A DNA stretch of 64,000 nucleotides. Origin: Brenneria rubrifaciens. GTDB taxonomy: Bacteria > Pseudomonadota > Gammaproteobacteria > Enterobacterales > Enterobacteriaceae. A program made the position numbers and the translations under genes. Below the pieces are notes generated by a model. That model did not search any database. It had not been told where the DNA came from and saw nothing but the letters and a program-made list of their open reading frames with translations. Positions 26,865 to 36,999 of the stretch are shown piece by piece; position 1 is the stretch's first letter, and every line of letters begins with the position of its first letter. The stretch covers positions 1,488,001 through 1,552,000 of the forward strand of contig NZ_CP034035.1 of assembly GCF_005484945.1 (NCBI RefSeq), written 5' to 3'.

Positions 26865-27959
26865 TTACTGTCTGAATATATCCTCAACGTAGTGAGGTTT
26901 ACCGCGCCAGAACTGTGGAGGCGCGCTTACTTGAGCGCCCAGCCTGGCAGCCGCATGCCACGGCCAACGTGGGTTAAAGAGGATCGCACGAGCCAGCCCG
27001 ACCGCATCGGCTTCGCCCGTCGCAACAATGGCTTCTGCCTGTTCAGGTTCGGTGATTAGCCCGACCGCTATCGTCTTCATGCCGGCTTCCTGTTTAATGC
27101 GCTGAGCATAAGGAACCTGATAGTTTGGCCCCGGACGAATTTGCTGGTTCGCAGACATCCCGCCGCTGGAAACATGAACAAAATCGCAGCCTAGTTTATG
27201 TAAGGCTTTACAGAGCTCGATGGATTGCGCCAAATCCCAGCCGCCGTCAACGCCGTCTGTTGCCGAGATTCGCACACCTACGGCTTTATGGGCGGGGAAG
27301 ACGTCACGTACCGCCTGATAAATCTCTAGGAGCAGACGCAGACGGTTCTGCAATGAACCGCCATATTTATCCGTACGTTGATTGGCCAGCGGAGAAAGAA
27401 ACTGATGCAGTAGGTAGCCGTGGGCGGCGTGCAGTTCTATCAGGTCAAAGCCGAGACGATCTGCACGTTTTGCCGAGTCGACAAAAGCAGCCGTCAATTC
27501 ACGAATCTGTTGCTCCGACAGCGCCTGCGGAGCGTCATCAGTATCATGGTAAGGGATCTCTGAGGGCGCCACGGTCTGCCATCCTCCTTGTTCTAGACGC
27601 AGAAAATCGCGTCCTCCCCAAGGAACATCCGTTGACGCCTTGCGCCCGGCATGCGCAAGCTGGATGCCCAGCGGCATATCTGAATAGCGTTTCACCGCCT
27701 GAATAACAGGCGCAAGAGCCTGCTCCGTTATGTCATCCCATAATCCCAAGTCTTTGGGAGAGATGCGGCCTTCCGGTACCACTGCCGTCGCTTCGATGAT
27801 TAACAACCCCGCACCTGAGTGCGAAAGGTTACCTAAATGCATGGTGTGCCACGCCGTTGCTTTACCCTCATCCGCGGAATATTGACACATAGGCGCAATG
27901 ATAATGCGGTTAGGCAACGTAAGTTTACCAAGAGAGACGGGAGAGAATAGCTGACTCAT
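26865..27959 (-). CDS. Old yellow enzyme NADH:flavin oxidoreductase (NamA/YqjM type)
   Basis: The 364-residue flavoenzyme belongs to the old-yellow-enzyme family: LFSPVSLGKLTLPNRIIIAPMCQYSADEGKATAWH with the Cys of the YqjM class, QLAHAGRKAS, HAAHGYLLHQFLSPLANQRTDKYGGSLQNR and GVRISATDGVDGGWDLAQS, VGLARAILFNPRWP at the phosphate-binding end. Such enzymes reduce activated C=C bonds with NAD(P)H; the physiological substrate is unknown. The start at 27959 (MSQLFSPVSLG) is chosen by homology; the longer frame overlaps the divergent promoter. E. coli has no gene at this position, so it is a local insertion between lpxL and trhO. Confidence 0.9.
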   Translation of the reverse strand: MSQLFSPVSLGKLTLPNRIIIAPMCQYSADEGKATAWHTMHLGNLSHSGAGLLIIEATAVVPEGRISPKDLGLWDDITEQALAPVIQAVKRYSDMPLGIQLAHAGRKASTDVPWGGRDFLRLEQGGWQTVAPSEIPYHDTDDAPQALSEQQIRELTAAFVDSAKRADRLGFDLIELHAAHGYLLHQFLSPLANQRTDKYGGSLQNRLRLLLEIYQAVRDVFPAHKAVGVRISATDGVDGGWDLAQSIELCKALHKLGCDFVHVSSGGMSANQQIRPGPNYQVPYAQRIKQEAGMKTIAVGLITEPEQAEAIVATGEADAVGLARAILFNPRWPWHAAARLGAQVSAPPQFWRGKPHYVEDIFRQ

Positions 27960-28189
27960 AGTGACGACCTTAGATTGTGGTTTTCTCATAAGATCTGGAG
28001 GAGAACGATCCAGGTTAAAAAACATGATGCTCTGCGTACAATGAGATCACTATTTCATATTATGCCGCCTATTTCACGTCCTGACAGCGGCGACGCTATC
28101 AGGTATGATGCCGACGGTTTTGTCCGTCAGATCAGGTTGGGACGGCGGAAAGCAATGATTAGCCTTAATGAAGACAGGAAGAGTACACC

Positions 28190-29257
28190 ATGCCAGTGTT
28201 ACATAACCGGGTTTCCAATAAGGAACTGAAAGCGCGTATGCTTGCAGAAACCGAGCCGCGCACAACAGTTTCTTTCTACAAATATTTTACGGTTGATGAG
28301 CCGAAAGCGTTCCGCGATCGTCTGTATATTCAATTCCAGCAATTAAATGTGTTTGGTCGCGTCTATATCGCGGCGGAAGGTATTAATGCTCAAATCAGCG
28401 TGCCGAATAATCATTTTGACGCGTTTAAAACGGTATTGTTCAACGCACATTCCGCGCTTGATCGGATTCGCCTGAATATTGCTCTGGACGATGATGGAAA
28501 ATCGTTTTGGGTTCTGAGAATGAAAGTCCGTGAGCAAATTGTTGCGGATGGGATTGACGATCCCACGTTTAATCCGGCGAATGTCGGCCAATATCTGAAA
28601 GCCGAGCAGGTTAACGCGATGGCCGAGGACCCTAACACGCTATTCGTTGATATGCGTAATCACTACGAATATGAGGTCGGGCATTTTGAAAATGCAATAG
28701 AGGTGCCCTCCGATACGTTTCGCGAGCAGCTCCCGATGGCGGTGGAAATGCTTAATAATAAGCGTGATAAAAATATCGTCATGTACTGCACCGGGGGGAT
28801 TCGGTGCGAGAAAGCGAGCGCTTTTATGCTGCATCATGGTTTTGAAAATGTTTACCATGTTGAAGGCGGTATCATTGAATATGCTCGTCAGGCGAAAGCG
28901 AAAGGATTACCGCTGAAATTTATGGGTAAAAACTTTGTTTTTGATGAGCGGATGGGGGAACGTATTTCTGATGATGTCATCGCCCATTGCCATCAGTGCG
29001 GTACCTCTTGTGACAGCCACATTAACTGCCGTAACGAAGGCTGCCATCTGTTATTTATTCAGTGTCCGTCCTGTGCTGAAAAATATGAAGGGTGTTGTAG
29101 CGCTAACTGCCAGGAAGAGATGAAGCTTCCGTTGCCGGAACAGAGGGTAAGGCGCAGCGGCCGCGAAAATGGAATGAAAATTTTTAATAAATCTAAAGGG
29201 TTATTGAAATCTAACTTGCATATCCCTTCTCCTTCTTCTGATGAAAGTATGGAATAG
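28190..29257 (+). CDS. trhO: TrhO (YceA), tRNA uridine-34 hydroxylase
   Basis: The 355-residue rhodanese-domain enzyme makes 5-hydroxyuridine at position 34 of tRNA using oxygen. An N-terminal alpha/beta domain (about 1-110) precedes the rhodanese domain (about 140-240) with the cysteine loop [15 protein letters not shown]-terminal cysteine-rich zinc-like segment ([30 protein letters not shown]) follows. Start and length match E. coli YceA (350). A long basic C terminus follows [19 protein letters not shown]. Confidence 0.95.
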   Translation: MPVLHNRVSNKELKARMLAETEPRTTVSFYKYFTVDEPKAFRDRLYIQFQQLNVFGRVYIAAEGINAQISVPNNHFDAFKTVLFNAHSALDRIRLNIALDDDGKSFWVLRMKVREQIVADGIDDPTFNPANVGQYLKAEQVNAMAEDPNTLFVDMRNHYEYEVGHFENAIEVPSDTFREQLPMAVEMLNNKRDKNIVMYCTGGIRCEKASAFMLHHGFENVYHVEGGIIEYARQAKAKGLPLKFMGKNFVFDERMGERISDDVIAHCHQCGTSCDSHINCRNEGCHLLFIQCPSCAEKYEGCCSANCQEEMKLPLPEQRVRRSGRENGMKIFNKSKGLLKSNLHIPSPSSDESME

Positions 29258-29264
29258 GTTCAGT

Positions 29265-29291
29265 AAAAAGCCCTTTCATAACAGAAAGGGC
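29265..29291 (-). terminator. Terminator of yceI-yceJ
   Basis: On the minus strand GCCCTTTC (29291-29284) pairs with GAAAGGGC (29277-29270), followed by TTTTTACT. It fits the end of the yceI transcript; on the plus strand there is no T-run. Confidence 0.82.
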
Positions 29292-29326
29292 GGGTACGGT
29301 AATCCCGGTGGCGCGTCAGCGTCACC

Positions 29327-29905
29327 TTATTTCTGACGAATGCCTTCAACAGAAATAATCAATTCCACTTCCTGAGATGCAGGGCCCAGGTCGGTCGTAA
29401 TGTTGAAGTCTTTCAGCTTGATTGTGCCTTCAGCTTCAAAACCGGCACGGTAATTACCCCATGGATCATCACCCTGACCCATTAGTTTTGCATCCAGCTT
29501 CACTGGTTTAGTGACCCCGTTGAGGGTCAGATTGCCGGTGATATCGAATTCATCACCGTCTTTTTTCACTTCCGTCGATGTAAATGTTGCCTGCGGATAT
29601 TTCGCCACGTTTAAGAAGTCCGCGCTGCGGATGTGTTTGTCACGCTCAGCGTGATTGGTATCGACGCTATTAGTATTGATGGAGACACTCACTTTATCTG
29701 CCGCAGGGTTCTTTTCGTCGAAAGTAAAAGAACCGTCAAAATCATTAAAACCACCATAAAGCCAACTGTAACCGAGGTGTTTGATGCGAAATTCGATAAA
29801 TGCGTGCTGGCCTTCTTTATCAAACTTGTAATCTGCCGCAAGTGCAGAACTGGCGGAAGCCAATAAAGAAAGAGCAGTCAGGCTGAGCAGGGTTTTCTTC
29901 AGCAT
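29327..29905 (-). CDS. yceI: YceI, periplasmic lipocalin-fold protein
   Basis: The 192-residue protein carries a signal peptide ([23 protein letters not shown]) followed by [28 protein letters not shown], the YceI beta-barrel that binds isoprenoid-type lipids in homologues. Other conserved parts are [28 protein letters not shown] and [16 protein letters not shown]. The mature protein is periplasmic. It lies downstream of the cytochrome b561 gene, with 26 bp between them, the usual pairing. Confidence 0.95.
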   Translation of the reverse strand: MLKKTLLSLTALSLLASASSALAADYKFDKEGQHAFIEFRIKHLGYSWLYGGFNDFDGSFTFDEKNPAADKVSVSINTNSVDTNHAERDKHIRSADFLNVAKYPQATFTSTEVKKDGDEFDITGNLTLNGVTKPVKLDAKLMGQGDDPWGNYRAGFEAEGTIKLKDFNITTDLGPASQEVELIISVEGIRQK

Positions 29906-29931
29906 TGGTTTTTCTCCATAAATTTATAAGG

Positions 29932-30486
29932 TTAAGAGATGTTGCGACCCAACATCCGTTTCAACGTCGTATCACCATCAATAAAGTGGTGCTTTAATGC
30001 GGCTAAACCGTGTAGTGCTGAGAGAGCTACTACCACCCAGGCAAGATAAAAATGCACGGTGCCTGCGATATCGGCTTGTTCCGCCAAACCGCTTACTATG
30101 GCCGGAACAGAGAACCAGCCAAAAACTGAAATAGGTTGGCCTTCCGCAGTAGAAATCAGATAGCCGCTGATTAAAATGCCAAACAGCATGACATATAAGG
30201 CGATATGTACCAGCGTGGCACTGACGCGGGTAAAGGTAGAATAGCTGCTTAATGGCGTTGGCGGCGGGGAAATAAAGCGCCAGAAAACCCGGAAAATGAT
30301 CGCAGCGAACAACAGGATACCGATGCCTTTATGAATTTCAGGCGCCCGGTGATACCACACGTCATAGTAGCCTAATGTCACCATCCAGAGTCCCAACGCA
30401 AACATGCCGTAAATAGTCAGTGCGGATATCCAGTGAAGAAGAATGCTGATATGTCCGTAACGGGAAGAGGTATTGCGCCAAAGCAT
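29932..30486 (-). CDS. yceJ: YceJ, cytochrome b561-family membrane protein
   Basis: The 184-residue protein has four membrane segments and conserved haem-ligand histidines (HWISALTIYGMF, EIHKGIGILLFA, HIALYVMLFGILISGY, HFYLAWVVVALSALHGLAALKHHF). It matches YceJ, a b-type cytochrome related to CybB, thought to move electrons from quinol. The start at 30486 (MLWRNTSSRYGHIS) is chosen because AGGAG precedes it; earlier in-frame ATGs would add hydrophobic residues of unclear meaning. It is upstream of yceI in the same transcript. Confidence 0.9.
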   Translation of the reverse strand: MLWRNTSSRYGHISILLHWISALTIYGMFALGLWMVTLGYYDVWYHRAPEIHKGIGILLFAAIIFRVFWRFISPPPTPLSSYSTFTRVSATLVHIALYVMLFGILISGYLISTAEGQPISVFGWFSVPAIVSGLAEQADIAGTVHFYLAWVVVALSALHGLAALKHHFIDGDTTLKRMLGRNIS

Positions 30487-30811
30487 GATGAGAGCTCCTC
30501 TCATAAAGATAACGTTATCAACTAGCCAAAAACTAAACATGAAAAAAAGCAAATGCAATATAAAATTTCAATTCGTTACGCTATTGCGATGTCGGACAAT
30601 TTTTTTGAATTTAAATTCATGTTTTATTCAATACAATCAACATAGATGACGGAAAAATAAGTCCGCCATCGAGAATCATTTTAATAGCGTAAGGCGGGTA
30701 ACCGCCTTTATGTGAATAAATTGTCCCATTAATAATTTATTTATTAGCTGATTAATGATGCACCCTGTGATTATTTTTTATGCTGTGACGAGAGATATTA
30801 ACAGCGCATAA
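30487..30811. other. Gap upstream of yceJ
   Basis: No gene is seen. It includes a 7-bp stem AAGGCGG/CCGCCTT with loop GTAA (30691-30708), which lacks a T-run, and AT-rich promoter-like DNA for yceJ. Confidence 0.4.
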
Positions 30812-30846
30812 AATAACAACACCGTCATGAGGACGGTGTTGTTATT
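30812..30846 (-). terminator. Terminator of bssS
   Basis: AATAACAACACCGTC (30812-30826) and GACGGTGTTGTTATT (30832-30846) form a perfect 15-bp stem with loop ATGAG. The T-rich flank on the minus strand (TTATTTTA) fits the end of bssS. Confidence 0.85.
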
Positions 30847-30901
30847 AATCATGGAATGAGATAAATCTGGTATTAAAAATATTAACAAGCGATATCAACA
30901 A

Positions 30902-31156
30902 CTAATGCTTACGATAATCACTGGACTGGTAATCAGTTGATTCGATTTTAGCAATGCCGGCTTCAAGTATGTATATCAGTTGCCTGGCCACATCGGTTGT
31001 TAACCATAACGTCCGGTCAACTTGTGCTTCGTCTGGTGTTTGATCCGCAGTGGATAAGTAGTGTAAACGGATCATCATGGCATCATAACTGTCAACGGTG
31101 CTGATGTCCCAACCTACAAGAGGATGTGTCTGAATAACTTCACTTTTTCTATCCAT
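30902..31156 (-). CDS. bssS: BssS, biofilm regulator
   Basis: The 84-residue protein matches BssS (YceP) of E. coli: EVIQTHPLVGWDISTVDSYDAMMIRLHYLS and TLWLTTDVARQLIYILEAGIAKIES. BssS affects biofilm formation, indole and AI-2 signalling, though its molecular mechanism is not established. It stands alone with its own terminator. Confidence 0.93.
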   Translation of the reverse strand: MDRKSEVIQTHPLVGWDISTVDSYDAMMIRLHYLSTADQTPDEAQVDRTLWLTTDVARQLIYILEAGIAKIESTDYQSSDYRKH

Positions 31157-31377
31157 AATTACCCCTTAATGACTAGTTACTAACATGAGTGACTAACGAG
31201 GTTTAAGACGTCCCCTTATTTAGAAGGGCCGCTTTAGTATATCGTTGCTTATTTAATTTATGGAAAATATTTTCAAGTTTTTTGCAAAAAAATTGGCGGA
31301 GGACAATTAAAGCGTTTGGGACGAATACCCGCTTGCCCCAAACGATAATGCGATAGAAGAGAAAAAACATGAAAACA

Positions 31378-31635
31378 CTACTCGGTATTTAGACCTGCAT
31401 TTTTCTCTAATGTATCAACAAAACGGGCAAGACTTTTTTTCATCAAAGGGTCACGGGTTTCGTTTTGTGATTCCAATTCCAGCTTATGGATCATAAGTTG
31501 GATCTCTTTTTCATCAAGACAGAACACCAGGGACGAAAATGCGAGCTCCAGAACATCGATTTTTCGCTGCTGTTCAGCGATTAACTCGAGCAGTTCACCG
31601 AATGTCATCGCTTCTTCTGGCTTTTCAACTGTCAT
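31378..31635 (-). CDS. Small coiled-coil protein, unrecognised (IraP/YecF-like architecture)
   Basis: The 85-residue protein is helical: ELLELIAEQQRKIDVLELAFSSLVFCLDEKEIQLMIHKLELESQ forms an amphipathic coiled coil, with a second helix near the C terminus. The pattern ELL..AEQ..KI..LE...SLV..LDE.E...MI.KLE resembles anti-adaptor IraP and YecF-type proteins in layout, but sequence identity is too low to assign. The start at 31635 is chosen because GGAGG lies 9 bases upstream; the upstream in-frame ATG at 31659 lacks one. It lies between bssS and dinI. Confidence 0.6.
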   Translation of the reverse strand: MTVEKPEEAMTFGELLELIAEQQRKIDVLELAFSSLVFCLDEKEIQLMIHKLELESQNETRDPLMKKSLARFVDTLEKNAGLNTE

Positions 31636-31817
31636 AATAGGTATCCTCCGTCCTAACACATTGGCGAAATGCCCATATTAACTCACTGTACATTTATCGG
31701 GTATAACTTATCATCCAGCCAAGGCTCTCGACAGACGGAACACCATGCTTGTGGGTAAAGCATAGGTGGTGCTGTAGAAATCCTATGTATTAACACGCAC
31801 AGTCAGTTTTTTCTTAC

Positions 31818-32057
31818 TCATTCGGGTGTAAACCAGTCATCGGCACTTTCCCAGGTTTCTTGCAGAATCTCAGAAATATGGTCTTTATCATTTTTATTCG
31901 CCCCCAAGACAGACAGGTTATTGACGCCGGCATAGCGTACCTGAACAGGCGTATCGGGATAATGCCTATGAATGCGCTGCGCCAGTTCACGTCGCAGCGC
32001 TTCTAAGGCACCGGTAGGTAAAGGAGATGACTTTGAAAGGGTGATTTCGACACGCAT
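31818..32057 (-). CDS. dinI: DinI, SOS modulator of RecA
   Basis: The 79-residue protein matches DinI (81 residues): MRVEITLSKSSPLPTGALEALRRELAQRIH, YAGVNNLSVLGANKNDKDHISEILQETWESADDWF. DinI binds and stabilises RecA filaments and lowers UmuD cleavage. The start at 32057 has GGAGG about 6 bases upstream; the longer frame from 32069 lacks support. A LexA box lies 20 bp upstream. Confidence 0.95.
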   Translation of the reverse strand: MRVEITLSKSSPLPTGALEALRRELAQRIHRHYPDTPVQVRYAGVNNLSVLGANKNDKDHISEILQETWESADDWFTPE

Positions 32058-32076
32058 AACTGCCTCCAAATTTTAA

Positions 32077-32092
32077 CTGTTTATTTATACAG
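32077..32092 (-). promoter_or_regulatory. LexA operator of dinI
   Basis: CTGTTTATTTATACAG fits the CTGT-N8-ACAG LexA consensus with an AT-rich centre. It lies 20 bp upstream of the dinI start. Confidence 0.93.
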
Positions 32093-32162
32093 CTCATCAT
32101 GGGAAAGAACAAGCTATGCAGGAAAATTCAACCCATTACCATGAGATTGATAGAGGGATGTT

Positions 32163-33206
32163 CTATCGAACAGACCAATTCAAGCTTTGTCCAGCCATGA
32201 AAGGAATCAATGACTCACTCTCCATCGATATTTCTTCCGGGAAGGCGGTTGGCTCTCGGTAAAGCTCGATCCAGTCTTCATTGACCGGTAAACCGTAGAA
32301 ACGCGGACCATTCAGTGAGCAGAAGGCTTCAAGTTTTTTCAATGCGCCCATTTCCTCGAAAACGGTAGCATAAGCGCTTAAAGCGGCGGGAGCGTTAAAA
32401 ACGCCAGCGCAACCACAGTTTGATTCTTTTTTGTGTCTGGTATGTGGTGCCGAGTCGGTGCCGAGGAACAATCGTTCACAACCGCCAGCAACGGCTTCGC
32501 GTAAGGCTTGCTGATGGATATTCCTTTTAAGAACAGGCAGGCAATAAAGATGCGGGCGGACGCCGCCAACCAGCATATGGTTACGGTTGAACATCAGATG
32601 CTGAGGCGTAATGGTCGCCGCAAGATATTCGTTACCTGAGACAACATACTGCACGGCTTCTTTGGTGGTAATGTGCTCAAAGACGACCTTCAGTTCGGGA
32701 AACTGTTTGCGCAAAGGTTTCAGGGTTGATTCGATAAATCTCGCTTCGCGATCAAAAATATCAACGGACGGATCGGTAACTTCGCCATGGATCAGCAGAG
32801 GCATGCCGATCTCCTGCATCTTTTCCAGTGTAGGTGCAACATTGGCTATGTTTGTAACACCATGGCTGGAGTTGGTTGTGGCATTGGCCGGGTATAGTTT
32901 GGCGGCGGTGAATATGCCTTGCTCAAAACCACTCACCACTTCGGTGACATCCAGGGTGTCCGTCAGATAACAGGTCATCAGAGGATGAAAATTATCGCCT
33001 TCTGGAATAGCGGCAAGGATACGATCGCGATAGGCAATGGCGCTGGCTACGCTGGTAACCGGTGGCGTCAGGTTTGGCATGACAATAGCACGGCCGAAAA
33101 AACGACTGGTATAGGGAAGAACCGTTTTCAGCATCAGATCGTCACGCAAATGAATGTGCCAATCGTCAGGACGGCGAATTTTAAAAAAAGTGGGCTGTGC
33201 GGTCAT
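32163..33206 (-). CDS. pyrC: Dihydroorotase (PyrC)
   Basis: The 347-residue zinc enzyme closes carbamoyl aspartate to dihydroorotate in pyrimidine synthesis. The metal motif DWHIHLRDD has His17 and His19. [15 protein letters not shown] carries the carboxylated bridging lysine, and HGEVTD and HITTKEA supply further histidine ligands; [14 protein letters not shown] holds the catalytic Asp. Length fits E. coli (348). The leader contains a start region TATTCTTACTGACCGCC, but a CTP-sensitive hairpin could not be verified. Confidence 0.96.
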   Translation of the reverse strand: MTAQPTFFKIRRPDDWHIHLRDDLMLKTVLPYTSRFFGRAIVMPNLTPPVTSVASAIAYRDRILAAIPEGDNFHPLMTCYLTDTLDVTEVVSGFEQGIFTAAKLYPANATTNSSHGVTNIANVAPTLEKMQEIGMPLLIHGEVTDPSVDIFDREARFIESTLKPLRKQFPELKVVFEHITTKEAVQYVVSGNEYLAATITPQHLMFNRNHMLVGGVRPHLYCLPVLKRNIHQQALREAVAGGCERLFLGTDSAPHTRHKKESNCGCAGVFNAPAALSAYATVFEEMGALKKLEAFCSLNGPRFYGLPVNEDWIELYREPTAFPEEISMESESLIPFMAGQSLNWSVR

Positions 33207-33390
33207 GGAATAGCGCTCCGGCGGTCAGTAAGAATACATCATCTGTCAGTGGATTGGGGACTAATACGGCGGGGAATAAGAATAAGCGCAAAGTCTTTAG
33301 AATGCATCCGTTTGTTGCTGAATGCTTGAAATTAAGGCGCAATTGGACTTTCATAATGGCACTTTTTAATCAATTGAATAAAGGACTATC

Positions 33391-33678
33391 ATGGAAATTC
33401 GGATCGTTGCCAGTGTACAAGCGAAAGCGAAGTTTGTTGAAAATGTGACCGCCGCGGTGAAAAACGTTGTAGAGCCAAGCCGTCAGGAGCCGGGTAACCT
33501 CCAGTATGATCTCCATAAAGAGGTCGATATACCGGGATCTTTTGTGTTTATTGAACGTTGGAAAAGTCAGGAAGCACTGGCGGAACATGAGCAAACCGCG
33601 CACTTTAAGCGCCTGATTGTTGAACTGGAGGGTAAAACGCAAAGCCTGGTGATAAGACGGCTTAATTACCTGGGATGA
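33391..33678 (+). CDS. Antibiotic-biosynthesis-monooxygenase-fold protein (YgiN type)
   Basis: The 95-residue protein has the ABM dimeric ferredoxin-like fold: EIRIVASVQAKAKFVENVTAAVKNVVEPSRQEPGNLQYDLHKEVDIPGSFVFIERWKSQEALAEHEQTAHFK. The conserved ERW and HE..HF segments occur in quinol monooxygenase YgiN and relatives. Substrate and function here are unknown. The gene lies between pyrC and rne, where E. coli has yceB to the flg operon. It ends at a bidirectional terminator shared with rne. Confidence 0.85.
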   Translation: MEIRIVASVQAKAKFVENVTAAVKNVVEPSRQEPGNLQYDLHKEVDIPGSFVFIERWKSQEALAEHEQTAHFKRLIVELEGKTQSLVIRRLNYLG

Positions 33679-33700
33679 TGAGACGTTTTGGGATTAGTAA

Positions 33701-33730
33701 AAAACACCCGCCAAATTCGGCGGGTGTTTT
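33701..33730. terminator. Bidirectional terminator between the ABM gene and rne
   Basis: AAAACACCCGCC (33701-33712) and GGCGGGTGTTTT (33719-33730) form a perfect 12-bp stem around AAATTC between convergent genes. Confidence 0.92.
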
Positions 33731-33753
33731 GCATGATGACAGGCGGATGTATC

Positions 33754-36700
33754 TTATTCGCTGGCGGCGGTCGGTTTGGTTGCGGGGGCCGTTGCCTGAT
33801 TAACCGCAGCGTGGCCGCCTGCTGCGCCTTTCCCTGTGAATTGATACTCAGGGCGGACCCAATCGCTATGACGTACTTGCTCCGGCTGATAATCCGGTGC
33901 CGGCGCTTTAGTCATCGGTGCTGTCGCAAGATGTTTGTAACGAGGAGAATCAACGGCGTTAGCCAAAGGTCGGGCGGCTGTCACGACCGGTTCTGGCTGG
34001 CTGATGGGCTCTTCTGCCGGAACTGCTGCTGCGGTTTTGAGGATGTCCGCCGCGTCGTTAGAAACGTTTGCCGCGGGACTGACGGTTTCACCCTCTACAG
34101 TATCGCTCACAGTAGTCTCAGCAGCTTTCACGTCATCCTCTGCCGCTTCAGTGACGCTGGCTTCCTCAATCGTTTCTGCAATGGTAGGCGCTTCAGTTGA
34201 CTCCGCAGCAATGATCGGTTGTCCATCCGACGATTGAGAGGGGGTGTCTTCCTGTGCCTGAGGTTCAGGCGTTTGTTCAGCAGAAAGCGCATTCCCATAT
34301 TCTAGCTCGTCAGTTTCTGAAGAGGCTGAGGCGGTTGCGGGTGTTTCACTAACCGCCTGAGCGAGTGGCGAGTCCTGCTCGACGGTTTCAATAACCGGCG
34401 CGATATCTTCAACAATGGCGGGCAGAAGCGGTGAGGCTGAAATCGCCACGTCATCTTCTTGCAAGGTACTCTCAGCCTGATCCAACGGATAAGCTTGTGA
34501 TACAGGGTAGCTTACCCACACTTTGCCTGACGCCATTTCTGGCGATGCGGCCGCGTATTCCAACGGCATCGGCGATTGTAACGGGTAACGTTCATCACGG
34601 TAACGACGGCGACGTTGGCCACTGACGCGCAGATGTCGAGGGGAACGGCGTGAACGGCGCGGCATACCGCCACTCTCGGCGTTCGCACGGTTGGTGTCCG
34701 TTGATTGCTCACTGCCGGTTTCGTTACTCTCTACCGAATTAACGGATTCCACCGCAGGTTTAATTGGTGCAGGTATGGCTTCAACCATTACGGCTGGCGT
34801 AGCGTCAGCGGCGGTATCCAGATCGCTTTTAGATTGAATCCGAACTTTTTGCGTCAATTGACGGCGCTGGCGGCGCTGCATAATCGGTGCGGGCTTCTCC
34901 TGCTCGCCGATGCTGTCTTCGGTTTCCTCGACTATCGCGTTTTGCGCTTTGGCTTCCTGCTGTGGCTGACGTTTTTCATCCTGACGACGACGCTGACGTT
35001 CTGCACGGGGCTCCCGGCGTGGTTGCTCGTCGGATGCGGTTTTCTCCGTATCATCCGCAACACGTGTTTCAATGACGGTTTCAGGCGGTTGACGCTTGTT
35101 ACGGCGCTGATCTTCGCGCTGTTCACGATGATCGCGGGAACCACGATCGCGGCGATTATTACCCTGACGACGCGGATGGCGACGCTCCTGTCGTTGACTT
35201 TCATCCGCGGTGGCAGGTGCGCTGTCATCGGCAGCGGCGTTGGCTGTTTCGGCAGGCGCATCGGGTGCAAAAATGCCTTTCAACGAACTCAGAATGCGGC
35301 TGATAATACCAGACTGTGCCGCTGTGGCTGGTTTTACTGCCGGCGCGGTTTTCGTTACGACAGATTCTGTTTCTTCTTCGGCCACAGGCATATCTGTCAT
35401 AGTGAATGTCGCCAGTGCGGGCTGTTCAGGCTGCTTACGTTCAACAGTCTGTTCTTCCTGCAATTGCTGCGTCTCGGTTTCTAGTCGCTGGGGCAACAGG
35501 TAGCTGAGCGTCGTCTTTTCTTCACCTTTCCGCACCCGCACCACAGAGTAGTGCGGTGTCTGCATGCCATCGTGCGGAACGATAATGGCGCGTACGCCAC
35601 CTTGACGCATCTCAATGGCATTTACGGCATCGCGCTTTTCATTCAACAGATAGGAAGCGATAGGAACGGGAACGATCGCGTGAACTTCTTTGGTGTTCTC
35701 TTTCAGCGCCTCTTCTTCAATCAGACGCAGAATAGAAAGGGAGAGTGATTCATTATCACGCACGGTGCCGGTGCCGCTGCAACGAGGGCAAACGTGATGG
35801 CTTGATTCGCCCAATGAGGGGCTCAGGCGCTGACGTGACATTTCCAACAGGCCGAAACGTGAAATACGGCCAATCTGAATGCGAGCGCGATCCTGCCGCA
35901 CCGAGTCACGCAGGCGATTTTCCACTTCACGCTGGTGTCGAACCGGCGTCATGTCGATAAAGTCGATAACGATCAAACCGCCCAAGTCGCGTAAACGCAA
36001 CTGTCGGGCGATTTCATCGGCAGCCTCCAGATTGGTGTTGAAGGCTGTTTCTTCAATATCACCGCCGCGTGTGGCGCGGGCCGAGTTGATATCGATTGCC
36101 GTCAACGCTTCGGTGGTATCAATGACGATAGACCCTCCGGACGGCAGACGCACTTCGCGCTGGAAAGCCGATTCGATCTGGGATTCGATTTGATAATGGC
36201 TGAACAGAGGAATTTCACCACTGTACAGTTTGATTTTGCTGCTGAAATCTGGACGGCCAAGCGCGGAAATATGCTCCTTGGCCAGATCGAGGACTTTAGG
36301 GTTATCGATCAGGATCTCGCCGATGTCAGGACGTAAATAGTCGCGGAATGCGCGTACAATGACGTTGCTTTCCTGGTGGATCAGGAAAGGCGCTGAGCGA
36401 CCTTCCGCCGCTTTCTTGATGGCTTCCCAATGCTTCAGCCGGAACGCCAAATCCCATTGCAGCGCTTCGGCGGATTTGCCCACGCCCGCGGTGCGAACAA
36501 TTAATCCCATACCGTCCGGTAACTGCAACGAACCCAGCGCTTCTTTCAACTCTGTGCGGTCATCACCTTCGATTCGGCGGGAAATACCGCCGGCGCGAGG
36601 GTTGTTTGGCATCAAGACCAGATAGCTGCCGGCCAGACTGATAAACGTTGTCAGTGCTGCGCCTTTATTACCTCGCTCTTCCTTATCGACCTGAACAATG

Positions 36701-36999
36701 ACTTCCTGACCTTCACGCAATACATCTTTGATGTTAGGGCGGCCATGAGAGGAATAGTTGTTGGGGAAATATTCGCGAGCGATTTCTTTAAGGGGGAGAA
36801 AACCGTGTCTTTCTGCGCCGTAATCGACGAAAGCGGCTTCGAGACTGGGTTCAATACGGGTGATTTTACCTTTGTAGATATTTGCTTTCTTCTGCTCATG
36901 ACCGGGACTTTCGATATCCAAATCATACAGCCGTTGACCATCAACCAAAGCAACACGCAACTCTTCTTGCTGAGTTGCGTTAATCAACATTCTCTTCAT
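33754..36999 (-). CDS. rne: Ribonuclease E
   Basis: The 1081-residue endoribonuclease starts the decay of most mRNAs and matures rRNA and tRNA. The catalytic half has an S1 domain (about 36-119), RNase H-like and DNase I-like parts with Asp303 and Asp346 ([16 protein letters not shown]), the Zn-link CPRCSGTG and a small domain. The scaffold half shows a membrane-targeting amphipathic helix ([13 protein letters not shown], about 570-585), arginine-rich segments ([20 protein letters not shown]), a [20 protein letters not shown] segment and the PNPase-binding tail [15 protein letters not shown]. The start at 36999 ([13 protein letters not shown]) is by homology; a longer frame adds 21 residues. 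Confidence 0.97.
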   Translation of the reverse strand: MKRMLINATQQEELRVALVDGQRLYDLDIESPGHEQKKANIYKGKITRIEPSLEAAFVDYGAERHGFLPLKEIAREYFPNNYSSHGRPNIKDVLREGQEVIVQVDKEERGNKGAALTTFISLAGSYLVLMPNNPRAGGISRRIEGDDRTELKEALGSLQLPDGMGLIVRTAGVGKSAEALQWDLAFRLKHWEAIKKAAEGRSAPFLIHQESNVIVRAFRDYLRPDIGEILIDNPKVLDLAKEHISALGRPDFSSKIKLYSGEIPLFSHYQIESQIESAFQREVRLPSGGSIVIDTTEALTAIDINSARATRGGDIEETAFNTNLEAADEIARQLRLRDLGGLIVIDFIDMTPVRHQREVENRLRDSVRQDRARIQIGRISRFGLLEMSRQRLSPSLGESSHHVCPRCSGTGTVRDNESLSLSILRLIEEEALKENTKEVHAIVPVPIASYLLNEKRDAVNAIEMRQGGVRAIIVPHDGMQTPHYSVVRVRKGEEKTTLSYLLPQRLETETQQLQEEQTVERKQPEQPALATFTMTDMPVAEEETESVVTKTAPAVKPATAAQSGIISRILSSLKGIFAPDAPAETANAAADDSAPATADESQRQERRHPRRQGNNRRDRGSRDHREQREDQRRNKRQPPETVIETRVADDTEKTASDEQPRREPRAERQRRRQDEKRQPQQEAKAQNAIVEETEDSIGEQEKPAPIMQRRQRRQLTQKVRIQSKSDLDTAADATPAVMVEAIPAPIKPAVESVNSVESNETGSEQSTDTNRANAESGGMPRRSRRSPRHLRVSGQRRRRYRDERYPLQSPMPLEYAAASPEMASGKVWVSYPVSQAYPLDQAESTLQEDDVAISASPLLPAIVEDIAPVIETVEQDSPLAQAVSETPATASASSETDELEYGNALSAEQTPEPQAQEDTPSQSSDGQPIIAAESTEAPTIAETIEEASVTEAAEDDVKAAETTVSDTVEGETVSPAANVSNDAADILKTAAAVPAEEPISQPEPVVTAARPLANAVDSPRYKHLATAPMTKAPAPDYQPEQVRHSDWVRPEYQFTGKGAAGGHAAVNQATAPATKPTAASE

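Noticed and set aside
34000..35500. Long plus-strand open frames opposite the rne scaffold domain
   Set aside because: They are shadows of the repetitive Glu/Ala/Arg-rich C-terminal half of RNase E; no ribosome sites or family matches.
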